DNA of 64,000 nucleotides from Rhizobium sp. SL86 (GTDB lineage Bacteria; Pseudomonadota; Alphaproteobacteria; Rhizobiales; Rhizobiaceae): NCBI RefSeq assembly GCF_026672545.1, contig NZ_JAPPRJ010000008.1, positions 1 to 64,000 of the forward strand, read 5' to 3'. Shown piece by piece: positions 49,822 to 58,981 of this stretch (position 1 is its first letter; each line of letters starts with the position of its first letter). The notes under the pieces were generated by a model. It saw only the letters and a program-made list of their open reading frames with translations, ran no database searches and was not told where the DNA came from. The position numbers and the translations under genes were made by a program.

Positions 49822-50175
49822 ATGCCCTTTTCGCTTTCGCCTGCGGCCGTCTGGCCGATCGTGATGCTGCTTGCCTCGAATGTCTTCATGACCTTTGCCT
49901 GGTATGGGCACTTGAAGCACAAGAGCACGGCGATCTGGATCGCGATCGTCGTCAGCTGGGGCATTGCCTTCTTCGAATATTGCCTGGCGGTGCCGGCAAA
50001 CCGGATCGGCTCGGAAGTCTATTCGACGGCGCAGCTGAAGACGATCCAGGAGGTCATCACGCTGCTGGTCTTCTCCGGCTTTTCGGTCTTCTGGCTGGGT
50101 GAGAATTTTACCTGGAACCACGCCATCGGTTTTGCGCTGATTGCGGTCGGCGCCTCGTTCATCTTCCGGGGCTGA
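49822..50175 (+). CDS. DMT-type membrane protein (DUF486)
   Basis: This 117-aa membrane protein has four helices (SPAAVWPIVMLLASNVFMTF, ...STAIWIAIVVSWGIAFFEYC, ...). The family is a small drug/metabolite transporter relative with the motif FTWNHAIGFALIAVGA. It is convergent with and overlaps the glycerophosphodiesterase gene by 17 bp. Confidence 0.85.
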   Translation: MPFSLSPAAVWPIVMLLASNVFMTFAWYGHLKHKSTAIWIAIVVSWGIAFFEYCLAVPANRIGSEVYSTAQLKTIQEVITLLVFSGFSVFWLGENFTWNHAIGFALIAVGASFIFRG

Positions 50176-51043
50176 CCCGCGCTGTCCACGCCCGCTCGGT
50201 GGCCGGCGCCTCGTCGGTGGTGATCTGGTCGGGCTTCAGCGACATCAGCGTGGCAAACTGCTGCCATTCCGCCTCGCTGAAGCCTGTGTCCGGGTTCTTC
50301 AGGTTATAGGTCCAGGCGTCCACCCGCCGGCCGGCATCGTGGCAGAGGCCGATGAGGTCGAGGCCCTTGTCGTGTGCAGCCAGGATCAGCGGCCAGGAGA
50401 GATACACCATGTCCGGCTCGGTCGCTCCCTGAAGGTCTGTCTTCAGCTCCGCCTCCACGGCGGCGGCGCCCTGGGCGGCGAGAATCTCCACCAGCTTGTC
50501 GGTCGGGTCGATGCCGCGGGGGATTTCCGGCAGGCGCTCTTTGATCGCGACGATCAGGTTGAGATCTCCCCCCGAAACAATGATCGAGCCGCCGGCCTGT
50601 GAAAAATGCTCGGCCAGATGATCGAGCCCGCGCTCGCCGATCGTCGTCAGCCGGTCCTTCATGTCGAACTGGAGAAGGGCCTCCGGATGCGCCTTGGTCA
50701 GCAGCGAGGCCAGGTCTTCGCTGAGGATTGGCGGGGTGCCGCCAGCCTTCATTCTGAGGCTGCGGATGGTGTCGACCGCGCTTTCGCAGACCCGGCCATG
50801 CCCGGTGGTTTCGCCTTCCAGGTTCGGATCATGCAGCACCACGAACCCGCCATCGCCGCGCACCCGCAGGTCCAGTTCCATCGAGGCGCCAACGGAGAAA
50901 CCGAGCGCCATGGTTTCTGCCGAAAACAGCGGCGCATCGAGGCTGAGGCGAAGGCGGTGCCATTTGAGGCGGGTGCGATGCCCGGCGTGGAACAGGTCAA
51001 GACCGGGTGCAGTGTCGCGCATGGCTGTTCGAGTATCCGTCAC
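50159..51043 (-). CDS. Glycerophosphodiester phosphodiesterase family protein
   Basis: This 294-aa protein has the GDPD core: MELDLRVRGDGGFVVLHDPN with metal ligands E and D and catalytic H, then AEHFSQAGGSIIVSGGD and the family-type acidic segment PLILAAHDKGLDLIGLCHDA. It hydrolyses glycerophosphodiesters or a related phosphodiester. The first His of the usual HRG motif is replaced by AGHR/TR at the start. The gene overlaps the siderophore ATPase gene by four bases, the last gene of that operon. Confidence 0.87.
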   Translation of the reverse strand: MTDTRTAMRDTAPGLDLFHAGHRTRLKWHRLRLSLDAPLFSAETMALGFSVGASMELDLRVRGDGGFVVLHDPNLEGETTGHGRVCESAVDTIRSLRMKAGGTPPILSEDLASLLTKAHPEALLQFDMKDRLTTIGERGLDHLAEHFSQAGGSIIVSGGDLNLIVAIKERLPEIPRGIDPTDKLVEILAAQGAAAVEAELKTDLQGATEPDMVYLSWPLILAAHDKGLDLIGLCHDAGRRVDAWTYNLKNPDTGFSEAEWQQFATLMSLKPDQITTDEAPATERAWTARVSPGR

Positions 51044-51798
51044 GTGTAATAGGTTGCGATACGGTTCGGCCCCAATTGGTGAACCGCAAATTCCGTTCCA
51101 TAGATAGAGGATAAGATCTCCGGACGCACGATCTCGTCCGGGCTTCCCTGCAGGAACAATTGCCCGTCGCGCATGACAACGATGTGATCGGAATAACAGG
51201 AGGCAAAATTGATGTCGTGGAGAACCACGACAACGGTTTTTCCGAAATCGCGCGCGGCATCCTTCAGGATCTTCATCATGCCGACCGCATGGCGGATGTC
51301 GAGATTGTTGAGCGGCTCGTCGAACAGCATGTAATCGGTGTCCTGACAGAGCACCATGGCGACGAAGGCGCGCTGGCGCTGGCCGCCGGACAGTTCGTCG
51401 AGATAGCGTTCCCCGAGCGTCTCCAGACCGAGATAGGCGAGTGCCCTTTCCACATGCGCCTTGTCGTCCAGCGTCGGGCGGCCCTTGCTGTAGGGATAAC
51501 GCCCGAAGGTGACGAGATCGCGCACCGTCAGCCGCGCCACGATCTGGTTATCCTGCCTGAGGACCGCAAGCCGGCGGGCGAGCGCATCGCCGGGCGTTCT
51601 GGCGACATCCAGTCCGTCGACCAGAACCTCACCTTTGTCCATCGGAAGCAGGCGCGCGACCATCGACAGAAGCGTCGACTTGCCCGCCCCGTTCGGCCCG
51701 ATGATCGAGGTCAGCCCGCCCTTCGGCAGCGTCAGGCTCACGCCATCGACCACCAGCGTACCGTCATAGGCCTTGGAGACATCGCGGATCTCGATCAT
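51040..51798 (-). CDS. Iron-siderophore ABC transporter ATP-binding protein
   Basis: This 252-aa protein has Walker A GPNGAGKST (about residues 34-42), LSGGQRQRAFVAMVLCQD, Walker B YMLFDEP and the HDINFASCYSDHIVVM switch. It is the FecE/FatE-type ATPase that drives import of an iron-siderophore complex. It is coupled to the permease upstream by an ATGA overlap and to the glycerophosphodiesterase gene downstream. Confidence 0.93.
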   Translation of the reverse strand: MIEIRDVSKAYDGTLVVDGVSLTLPKGGLTSIIGPNGAGKSTLLSMVARLLPMDKGEVLVDGLDVARTPGDALARRLAVLRQDNQIVARLTVRDLVTFGRYPYSKGRPTLDDKAHVERALAYLGLETLGERYLDELSGGQRQRAFVAMVLCQDTDYMLFDEPLNNLDIRHAVGMMKILKDAARDFGKTVVVVLHDINFASCYSDHIVVMRDGQLFLQGSPDEIVRPEILSSIYGTEFAVHQLGPNRIATYYT

Positions 51799-52766
51799 CG
51801 GATGGATCCCTTCAGGAGGACGAGAATGAAGAAAATGCCGCCGGCGAACTCGACGATGATCGGCAGCGCCGTGTCGAAGGCGAAGACGCGTTCCAGCACC
51901 GTCTGGCCGCCGACCAGCGTGATGATGGCGATCAGCACCGCCGCCGGCAGGATGTGCCGGTGCTTGTTGGACGGCATCACCAGATAGGCGAGGTTGGCGA
52001 CCAGCAGGCCGAAGAAGGTGGCGGGTCCGACGAGCGCGGTGGAGACCGAGACGAGGACGGCGACGAGCATCAGGATCAGCATGCTGATGCGCCGGTGATC
52101 GACGCCCAGCGAGATCGCCGCCTCGCGCCCGAGTGACAGCACGTCGAGGGTGTGGAAGATCCGCCAGGCGGCGAGTGACACGAGGCCGACCAGGCTCAAC
52201 GATACGCCAAGCAGATGGCTGTCGATGGTGTTGAAATTGGCAAACAGCCGGTCCTGCAGCACGACGAAATCATTCGGATCGATGATCCGCTGCAGAAAAC
52301 CGGAGAGGCTGCGGAACAACACGCCGAAGATGACGCCGGCAAGCAACAGCAGATGGATGCTTTTCAGCGCGCCGGAAAACAGCAGCTGGTAGAGGGCCGC
52401 CGAAAACACCATCATCACGCCCACTTCGATGACGAAGAGCAGGCGCCCGTCCAGAGCGGAGACCGCCGTGGCGCCGAGCACCAGCACGAGCAGCGTCTGC
52501 AGCAGTCCGTAGAGACTGTCGAAACCCATGATCGAGGGGGTGAGGATGCGGTTGTTCGTCACCGTCTGAAAGAGCACGGTCGAGATCGCGATGGCATAAG
52601 CGACCGTTGCCATGGACAGAAGCTTCGTGCCGCGGAAGGAGAGGATGAAGGACCAGCTGCCGCGGGCGCCAAGCGTCATGAAGGCGACGGCGCTCACAAT
52701 CGCCAGCACCGCAAGCAACGACAGCACGAGGGCAGGGGAGCGGCGGCTTTTCCCTCTAGGCGGCAC
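51795..52766 (-). CDS. Iron-siderophore ABC transporter permease (FecCD type, second)
   Basis: This 323-aa protein has about ten membrane helices and the FecCD family motifs (ALLAGVIFGVLFRSLSGFLQ, and LGREAAISLGVDHRRISMLI with LVGPATFFGLLVANLAYLV). It forms the channel with the other permease. The start overlaps the upstream permease stop by about 11 bp, so translation is coupled. Confidence 0.93.
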   Translation of the reverse strand: MPPRGKSRRSPALVLSLLAVLAIVSAVAFMTLGARGSWSFILSFRGTKLLSMATVAYAIAISTVLFQTVTNNRILTPSIMGFDSLYGLLQTLLVLVLGATAVSALDGRLLFVIEVGVMMVFSAALYQLLFSGALKSIHLLLLAGVIFGVLFRSLSGFLQRIIDPNDFVVLQDRLFANFNTIDSHLLGVSLSLVGLVSLAAWRIFHTLDVLSLGREAAISLGVDHRRISMLILMLVAVLVSVSTALVGPATFFGLLVANLAYLVMPSNKHRHILPAAVLIAIITLVGGQTVLERVFAFDTALPIIVEFAGGIFFILVLLKGSIR

Positions 52767-53724
52767 GGGTTTTCCTCCTCAGGATGAGGTAGAGGAAGAA
52801 GGCGCTGCCTATGACGCCGAGCACGGCGCCGACCGGGATCTCGAAGGGCGCAATGACGATCCGTCCGACCATGTCGCAGACAAGCACGAGGCCGGCGCCG
52901 AGAATGGCGATCCAGGGGAGCGTCCGGCGCAGGCTGTCGCCCATCAGCATGCTGACGACGTTAGGAACGATGAGGCCGAGAAACGGAATGACGCCCGCCG
53001 TCACGACCACTGAGGCGGTGACCATGGAGACGATCACGAGGCCGAAGGTCATGATGCGCCGATAGTTCAGGCCGAGATTGGTGGAGAATTCCTCGCCGAG
53101 GCCCGCCAGGGTGAAGCGGTCCGCCGCGACATAGGCGGCAACCGTCAGCGCAAATCCCAGCCACAGGATCTCGTAACGGCCGCGCAGCACGGCGGAGAAG
53201 TCGCCATTGTCGAAGGCGGCGAGCGACTGCATCATGTCCAGCCGATAGGCGATGAAGGCGGAGATGGAATAGATCACCCCGCCCAGCATCAGGCCGACCA
53301 GCGGGACCATGACAATGGAGCGGAGCGGGATCCGCCGCAGGATGGCGAGGAAAAGTGCTGTTCCGGCAAGCGCGAAGGCGGAGGCAAACAGCATTTTGCC
53401 GATCACCGGCATCGAGGGCGAGACGATCAGTGCGACCAGCATGCCAAGCCCCGCCGATTCCACCGTGCCGGCGGTGGAGGGTTCGACAAACCGGTTGCGT
53501 GCCAGCATCTGCATCAGCGTGCCCGAAACGGCAAGACCGGCACCTGCCAGCATCAGGGCGATGGTGCGCGGCACCCGGCTTGCCCAGATGACGAGCATGG
53601 CCTTCTCATCCGCCGTGCCGCTCAAGACGGCGAGCGGCGACACCTCGCTGACGCCGAGAAACAGGCTGGCCAGGGCAAGGGCCGCAAGGGCGATCAGCGC
53701 AAGGACAAGACGCATGACGTTCAT
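52756..53724 (-). CDS. Iron-siderophore ABC transporter permease (FecCD type, first)
   Basis: This 322-aa FecCD permease includes LIWASRVPRTIALMLAGAGL, GTLMQMLARNRFVEPSTAGT and VVTAGVIPFLGLIVPNVVSM, matching the family's conserved RVPR and GI.FVGLIVPH-type blocks. The start at 53724 (MNVMRLVLALIALAALA) is preferred over 53760 because the first 12 residues of the longer form are unlikely signal sequence. It follows the binding-protein gene after a 95-bp gap. Confidence 0.92.
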   Translation of the reverse strand: MNVMRLVLALIALAALALASLFLGVSEVSPLAVLSGTADEKAMLVIWASRVPRTIALMLAGAGLAVSGTLMQMLARNRFVEPSTAGTVESAGLGMLVALIVSPSMPVIGKMLFASAFALAGTALFLAILRRIPLRSIVMVPLVGLMLGGVIYSISAFIAYRLDMMQSLAAFDNGDFSAVLRGRYEILWLGFALTVAAYVAADRFTLAGLGEEFSTNLGLNYRRIMTFGLVIVSMVTASVVVTAGVIPFLGLIVPNVVSMLMGDSLRRTLPWIAILGAGLVLVCDMVGRIVIAPFEIPVGAVLGVIGSAFFLYLILRRKTRAA

Positions 53725-53819
53725 TAGACCGGGCGATGGACCGCTTGCGGCTGCCAGCACCCTTCAAGAAGGGCGCATTGGCGCACGGTTTGCCCCGGTG
53801 CTTTCCTCAGTTCCTGGCC

Positions 53820-54746
53820 TCAGTTCTTGGCGAGCGCCGTGGCGAGCTGGTCGATGGTCTTCTGCATGGCGGTCAGACCACCGCCGACGATATACATCGC
53901 GACCCCGTCCATGTAGACGACATGGCCGTTCTTCCAGGCCTTGGTCTGGCGCACGATCTCGTTGTCGAGAAGCGCGCTCGCCGCCTGTCCCTCACGGCCG
54001 ACGGCGGCATCGCGGTCGATGACGAACAGCCAGTCCGGGTTCTTTTCCAGGATGTATTCGAAGGAAATCTGCTGGCCGTGCGTATCGGCCTGGATGGTGC
54101 TGTCGGCGGGCGTCATGCCGTAATCGGTAAACAGCGCACCGAAACGCGAGCCGGGACCGTAGGTGCTGATCTTGCCGCCGGTGGTGAGGATCAAGAGGCC
54201 CGTGCCGGCGCCCTTCGCCTTCTGGCGGAGCGCCTCTTCGGAGGTGTTGAGTTTTGCCAGCGCCGCATCGGCCTCCTTCGCCTTGCCGAACAGTCCGGCA
54301 AGCGTACGGACGTTTTCCTCGGATTGGGCGAGGAACTTCGCGCCGTCGACGGACATGTCGATGGTGGGGGCGAGCTTCGACAATTCCTTCAGCTTGGCGG
54401 CGGAGCGGGCGGAGACGATGATGAGATCCGGCTGAAGCGCGGCAATCGCCTCGTAATCCGGTTCGAACAGGGTGCCGACCTTCTCGACATTGTCGGCCTG
54501 GTATTTCTTCAGGTAGTCCGGCATGGGCGCCTTGGGAACGCCGGCAACCGGGATGCCGAGCGCATCCAGCGTATCGAGCGTGGCGAGGTCGAAGGTCACC
54601 ACCGTCTTCGGCGCCGCCTTCAGCGTGGTCTCTCCCTGCGCATGTTTGATGGTGATCGGATCTGCGAAGGAGGGGAGAGCGGACAGCGCCAGCGTCACGG
54701 CGGCGGCGAGCAAGGCGAGCGGCCGGGCGGAGATCCTCATCGTCAT
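53820..54746 (-). CDS. Iron-siderophore ABC transporter substrate-binding protein (CeuA/FatB-like)
   Basis: This 308-aa periplasmic protein has a signal peptide (residues 1-25, ending PSFADP), ITIKHAQGETTLKAAPKTVV and FDLATLDTLDALGIPVAGVP, typical of the petrobactin/catecholate-type FatB-CeuA-YclQ group. It captures an iron-siderophore complex and passes it to the two permeases. The start at 54746 has AAGGAT 8 bases upstream. The operon order is binding protein, permease, permease, ATPase, GDPD. Confidence 0.93.
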   Translation of the reverse strand: MTMRISARPLALLAAAVTLALSALPSFADPITIKHAQGETTLKAAPKTVVTFDLATLDTLDALGIPVAGVPKAPMPDYLKKYQADNVEKVGTLFEPDYEAIAALQPDLIIVSARSAAKLKELSKLAPTIDMSVDGAKFLAQSEENVRTLAGLFGKAKEADAALAKLNTSEEALRQKAKGAGTGLLILTTGGKISTYGPGSRFGALFTDYGMTPADSTIQADTHGQQISFEYILEKNPDWLFVIDRDAAVGREGQAASALLDNEIVRQTKAWKNGHVVYMDGVAMYIVGGGLTAMQKTIDQLATALAKN

Positions 54747-54967
54747 CGGATTATCCTTTGTCCATTCCTGCGGTGCCGCGGGTTCACGCAGCCGCCGAAC
54801 GTTGATAAGTTGAGAAGTCTGGTTCACTTAGTTAAAGCGGGACGACGACGTCAAGAAAGAACTTATGCCGTCCATCACAACCCGGGGAGCGACCATGCGC
54901 TGTCCCATCTGATCCACACGCCCTTGCGCGATTAAAAGAGGCCGCAAAGGGCCAGAACGAGGAATGC

Positions 54968-55864
54968 ATGACACCCTGCGCCATCAGCCGCCGAAGCCTG
55001 CTTACCGGATTGCCCTTATTGATGATGCCCACGCTGACCAACGCGCAGATGCGCGTCGCCGACACCACACTTGCCATCCTCACCGCCAATCCGCCCAGCC
55101 ATCATCTGGAGGATCGGGTCGTGAGCCTCGGCAATGGCCGCCGCTTCCGTATCTTCCGGGCGATCCCGAAGAAACGTGCGCCGGCGGCCGGTTATCCCGT
55201 GCTGACCTTGCTGGACGGCAATGCAATGTTCGATGACCTGACGGTGGGCCTGCTTGCGGCCTGCCCGGATCTCGTCGTGATCGGCCTCGGTTACGATACG
55301 CCGCGCAAGTTTGCGCAGGACGAACGGTCGCTCGATTACACCCCAGCCAAGACCCTCGACGGCGGCCCTTACGCCGATCCGAGCCGGCAGGGCCGGATCT
55401 ATGGCGGCGCATCCGCCTTCCTCGATATGGTGATCGGCGAGCTGCGGGCCGCGTCGGAGGCTGGGATCGACATTGATCCGCGGCGACGGCATCTCGGCGG
55501 GCATTCTTTCGGTGGGCTTTTCGCGCTCTATACCCTGTTTCGGCGGCCCGATGCCTTTGCCGGTTATGCGCCGGTCAGCCCGTCGCTCTGGTGGGCGAGG
55601 CAGCAGATGGCGCAGCTTGAGGCGAAGGCCGTTTTTCCTGCGGATCAACGTCTCAAACTTTTCGTGGCGCTCGGCGACAAGGAGCAGCGTTCGAACGACA
55701 AGGGTCCGCCGCCGACGGGGCCTGCTCCGGAGACCATGGAACTGATCCAGCGCCTTTCGGCCCGCCCGCAGTTCAGCGTCAGCGCCATGGTGCTGAAGGA
55801 TCATGTGCACGGGGCAACACTTCTCGGCGCGCTGCCGCATATGCTTGCCTGGGCGAACGGATAG
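54968..55864 (+). CDS. Tat-exported alpha/beta-hydrolase, likely siderophore esterase (IroE/BesA-like)
   Basis: This 298-aa protein has a twin-arginine-type signal (SRRSLLTGLPLLMMP) and the esterase core with nucleophile elbow GGHSFGGLFAL (Ser near residue 178), acid in VALGDKEQR and His in KDHVHGATL. Such enzymes cleave trilactone siderophores in the periplasm. It is divergent from the siderophore uptake operon, 221 bp away, supporting a role in releasing iron. The exact substrate is not known. Confidence 0.85.
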   Translation: MTPCAISRRSLLTGLPLLMMPTLTNAQMRVADTTLAILTANPPSHHLEDRVVSLGNGRRFRIFRAIPKKRAPAAGYPVLTLLDGNAMFDDLTVGLLAACPDLVVIGLGYDTPRKFAQDERSLDYTPAKTLDGGPYADPSRQGRIYGGASAFLDMVIGELRAASEAGIDIDPRRRHLGGHSFGGLFALYTLFRRPDAFAGYAPVSPSLWWARQQMAQLEAKAVFPADQRLKLFVALGDKEQRSNDKGPPPTGPAPETMELIQRLSARPQFSVSAMVLKDHVHGATLLGALPHMLAWANG

Positions 55865-55942
55865 AGATCGACGGGCGGGTGCTTCTGGAACATCGGCCTT
55901 GGCCTCCAGTTGGGGTGACTTCTCCAACTTGAAAGGTTTTCC

Positions 55943-56803
55943 ATGACCCAGAATTACCCAACGCCGCCGTTTCAGCAGAGCAAGATCGCGATGCCGGGCC
56001 TGACCCGGGAGATGCAGCCGGTGCCGGACCACGGCGAACAGTCCTATCGCGGCTCCGGTCGCCTGACGGGCAAGAAGGCGGTGATCACCGGTGGCGACAG
56101 CGGGATCGGCCGTGCGGTTGCCATCGCCTTCGCGCGCGAGGGCGCCGACGTGCTGATTGCCTATCTGGAGGAGGACGAGGACGCTCAGGAAACCCGCCGC
56201 CACATCGAGGAAGCGGGGCGCAAGGCCGTGCTCGTCTCCGGCGACCTGCAGTCGGCCGACCATTGCCGCCAGGTGATCGACAAGGCCGTCTCCGAACTCG
56301 GCGGGGTCGATATCCTCGTCAACAATGCCGCCCACCAGGCGAGCTTCCCTTCCATCGAGGAGATTTCTGACGAGGAGTGGGAACTGACCTTCCGCGTCAA
56401 CATCCATGCGATGTTCTATCTGACGAAGGCCGCGGTCAAACACATGAAGCCGGGCAGCGCGATCATCAACACCGCCTCGATCAATTCCGACAGCCCGAAC
56501 CCCTCGCTGCTCGCCTATGCAACCACCAAGGGGGCGATCCAGAATTTCACCGCTGGACTTGCCCAGTTGCTGGCGGAAAAGGGTGTCCGCGCCAATGCGG
56601 TGGCGCCGGGTCCGATCTGGACGCCGCTCATCCCGTCGACGCTTCCGGAGAAATCGGTGAAGAATTTCGGCAAACAGGTGCCGATGCAGCGCCCCGGCCA
56701 GCCGGCGGAACTCGCCACCGCCTATGTGATGCTTGCCGATCCGCTGTCGAGCTATGTATCCGGTGCAACCATCGCAGTTACCGGCGGCAAGCCGATCATC
56801 TGA
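55943..56803 (+). CDS. SDR-family oxidoreductase (YghA-like)
   Basis: This 286-aa short-chain dehydrogenase has the TGxxxGIG motif (VITGGDSGIGRAVAIAFA, residues about 48-65), NNAA, catalytic Ser near INTASINSDSPN and YATTK (Y and K of the active site). The N-terminal extension (NYPTPPFQQSKIAMPG) is typical of the glucose/general-stress-type SDRs. It uses NAD(P)H to reduce or oxidise an unknown substrate. Confidence 0.92.
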   Translation: MTQNYPTPPFQQSKIAMPGLTREMQPVPDHGEQSYRGSGRLTGKKAVITGGDSGIGRAVAIAFAREGADVLIAYLEEDEDAQETRRHIEEAGRKAVLVSGDLQSADHCRQVIDKAVSELGGVDILVNNAAHQASFPSIEEISDEEWELTFRVNIHAMFYLTKAAVKHMKPGSAIINTASINSDSPNPSLLAYATTKGAIQNFTAGLAQLLAEKGVRANAVAPGPIWTPLIPSTLPEKSVKNFGKQVPMQRPGQPAELATAYVMLADPLSSYVSGATIAVTGGKPII

Positions 56804-56963
56804 TCATTCGCGGCACGGACCTCTTCCCATAAGGGGAGGGGGTCCGGGGTGCCTCGACCAACACGGTCTGCGGTAAAGTTTGTCCTATTCATACATGGGC
56901 ACGAAGCTCGGCGTTATCTGTCTGTTTGCGGATTGGATGATCGCGCATCAACAAGCTCATTCC

Positions 56964-56993
56964 GTCGTCATCCTCGGGCTTGACCCGAGGATC
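56964..56993. repeat. Palindromic intergenic repeat (rhizobial type), copy 1
   Basis: Contains ATCCTCGGG-CTTGA-CCCGAGGAT, a common palindrome of alphaproteobacterial genomes. It is inverted with respect to the copy at 57047-57075. Confidence 0.7.
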
Positions 56994-57046
56994 GCTACAA
57001 CTACTGACATTCCAAATTGCTCGTGGCAGCAGGACTTTGCGTGATG

Positions 57047-57075
57047 GATCCTCGGGTCAAGCCCGAGGATGACGA
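57047..57075. repeat. Palindromic intergenic repeat (rhizobial type), copy 2 inverted
   Basis: Reverse-complement type of copy 1 (ATCCTCGGG-TCAAG-CCCGAGGAT), so that the two copies form a larger inverted repeat with about 53 bp between them. Confidence 0.7.
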
Positions 57076-57100
57076 TGGAGGGCAGGGAATCCCCCCCCCC

Positions 57101-57385
57101 TCAGCTATGGCGCCCCACATGGCGGGCGAGATCCTCGAATGTCACCTCGGCGCCCTTTTCCGCCGCCTCGTTGGCGGTGAGGAGAAGACGGATGGGGAAG
57201 GCAACTGCCTTGCGGTGCGAATCGGACACGGTTGCCGGCTGCGGATCGCGCAAGACCGTCCGCTCGGTCTCCAGCAGCATTTCGCGGATTTCCTCATGCG
57301 TCAAAAGCTGTTTTTCGACGAGCAGGCGGTTCATTGCGGCAACCGCCAGATAAAGGCCTTCAAGCTGCGGGTTGGCTGTGTTCAT
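57101..57385 (-). CDS. Conserved small protein, unknown
   Basis: This 94-aa helical protein (MNTANPQLEGLYLAVAAMNR...) has two helical halves and an acidic end. It lies 4 bp downstream of the NADH dehydrogenase start region (reading the same way after it) and may be expressed with it. No known function. Confidence 0.6.
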   Translation of the reverse strand: MNTANPQLEGLYLAVAAMNRLLVEKQLLTHEEIREMLLETERTVLRDPQPATVSDSHRKAVAFPIRLLLTANEAAEKGAEVTFEDLARHVGRHS

Positions 57386-57389
57386 TCCT

Positions 57390-58730
57390 TCACTCCGGTT
57401 GTGTCGTTGCGGGCAGCACGGAGGCGACGTTTTCGTCGATCAGGCGCGCGCCGCGCTGGCGGGTCAGGTAACGCCAGATCCACTGGATGGTGACGAGCAG
57501 GCGCTTTTCGAAATTGACGAGCAGGTAGACGTGAACGATCGCCCAGAGCAGCCAGGCGAGGCGGCCCTTCAGCTGCCAGCGGCCGAAATCGAAGATCGCC
57601 GCGTGCCGGCCGATGACGGCGGTGTTGCCGCGGTTGTGGAAGTGGAAGGCGCCCGGTTTGCGACCGTCGAGAAGCTCTGCCCGCAGCGCCTGGCCGAGAA
57701 ACTGCCCCTGTTGCTTGGCAACCTGGGCAAGCGCCGGCAGCGGCTTGCCGTCCTCGCCGAGCCCGAGCGCGGTATCACCGATCGCAAAGATGTCGGCAAA
57801 GCCCGTGATGCGCAGATCCGCATCGACGGGAATGCGCCCGCCCGCCTTGCCTTCGATGTTCAGCCAGCCGGCAGCGGGCGAGGCTTTGACGCCGGCCCCC
57901 CAGATGACATTGCCGGTCAGGATCGTGCGGCCGCCGGCGACGACGCGGTCGCGCGTCACCTCTTCGACACGTTCGCCCGTCATTACCTCGACGCCCATCT
58001 TCTTGAGTTCGGTCGCGGCATAGGTGGTGAGCTTTTCCGGGAAGGCGGCGAGAATGCGCGGGCCGGCCTCCAGCAGCAGGACGCGGAAATCCTCGGGCGC
58101 AAGCCTGCGGAAATCGCGGGTGATCATGAAACGCCCAAGCTCCGCGATCGCGCCGGCCATCTCGACGCCGGTCGGTCCGCCGCCGATGATCACGCTGGTC
58201 AGAAGCGCCTTCTTCTCTTCGGAGTCGGTGGACAGTTCCGCGCGCTCGAAGGCGAGCAGCAGGCGCTGGCGGATCAGCCGTGCCTCGTGGATGGTCTTCA
58301 GGCCCGGTGCCGCGGCGCGCCAGTCGTCATGGCCGAAATAATTGTATTCGGACCCCGTGGCGATCACCAGCCGATCATAGGGAACGGGCAGGCCATGGTC
58401 GACCAGCACGGTTCGGGCTACCGGATCGATGCCGTGCACGTGCGCCAGCATCACCTTGATGTTGCGATAGCGCCCAAGCGAACGGCGGATCGGCTCGGAA
58501 ATATCGGCTGGCGAAAGGGCTGCTGTCGCAACCTGATAAAGAAGCGGCTGGAAGAGATTGTGGTTGCGCCGGTCGATGACGGTGACGTCGATCACGCTGT
58601 TGCCGAGTTCGCGGGCGACCGCCAGGCCGCCGAAACCGGCGCCGATGATGACGACGCGTTGCGGTCTTGCGGGGGCGGCGCGCTGGTCTGTTCCGCCTCT
58701 CAAGATCGCCATGTCGGGATTGATGCTCAT
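57390..58730 (-). CDS. ndh: Type II NADH dehydrogenase (FAD-dependent NADH:quinone oxidoreductase)
   Basis: This 446-aa flavoprotein has an N-terminal FAD-binding motif (RVVIIGAGFGGLAVARELGN, residues about 26-44), a second NAD-binding motif (SVIIGGGPTGVEMAGAIAEL, near 170-190), the FAD-contact segment DIFAIGDTAL and a C-terminal amphipathic/hydrophobic region (WLLWAIVHVYLLVNFEKRLL) for membrane attachment. It oxidises NADH without proton pumping. The small helical gene follows it closely. Confidence 0.92.
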   Translation of the reverse strand: MSINPDMAILRGGTDQRAAPARPQRVVIIGAGFGGLAVARELGNSVIDVTVIDRRNHNLFQPLLYQVATAALSPADISEPIRRSLGRYRNIKVMLAHVHGIDPVARTVLVDHGLPVPYDRLVIATGSEYNYFGHDDWRAAAPGLKTIHEARLIRQRLLLAFERAELSTDSEEKKALLTSVIIGGGPTGVEMAGAIAELGRFMITRDFRRLAPEDFRVLLLEAGPRILAAFPEKLTTYAATELKKMGVEVMTGERVEEVTRDRVVAGGRTILTGNVIWGAGVKASPAAGWLNIEGKAGGRIPVDADLRITGFADIFAIGDTALGLGEDGKPLPALAQVAKQQGQFLGQALRAELLDGRKPGAFHFHNRGNTAVIGRHAAIFDFGRWQLKGRLAWLLWAIVHVYLLVNFEKRLLVTIQWIWRYLTRQRGARLIDENVASVLPATTQPE

Positions 58731-58872
58731 ACACTCGTCCTTTGCCGCGCCGGTGGTTCAAAGACCGCGCCCTTCGGCTGAACCGCTTGATCTGCCGAAG
58801 GTTCCGCCGAGAGGGTGCGGAACCAACACGGCGGGTTTGCGTTTTTCAACCGGAACAACATGGAGCGTGAAA

Positions 58873-58947
58873 ATGAACAGCATCGTTTGGCTCGTGGGAG
58901 CTGTCGTCATCATCATCGCCGTTCTCAATCTTGTCGGTTTTGCCTGA
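58873..58947 (+). CDS. 24-aa membrane peptide, copy 1
   Basis: The peptide begins MNSIVWLVGAVVI and ends LVGFA, a single membrane helix. GGAG lies upstream. It shares about 18 of 24 residues with the next peptide 35 bp downstream. Tiny membrane peptides of this kind are easily missed; the function is unknown. Confidence 0.65.
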   Translation: MNSIVWLVGAVVIIIAVLNLVGFA

Positions 58948-58981
58948 GCGGCACGACCATCACCCCAACCAGGAGGGACTT

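Noticed and set aside
54747-54967. Iron-response (RirA-type) box in the siderophore intergenic region
   Set aside because: TGA...TCA pairs were found only with 18 bases between instead of the expected 19, so the match is not convincing.
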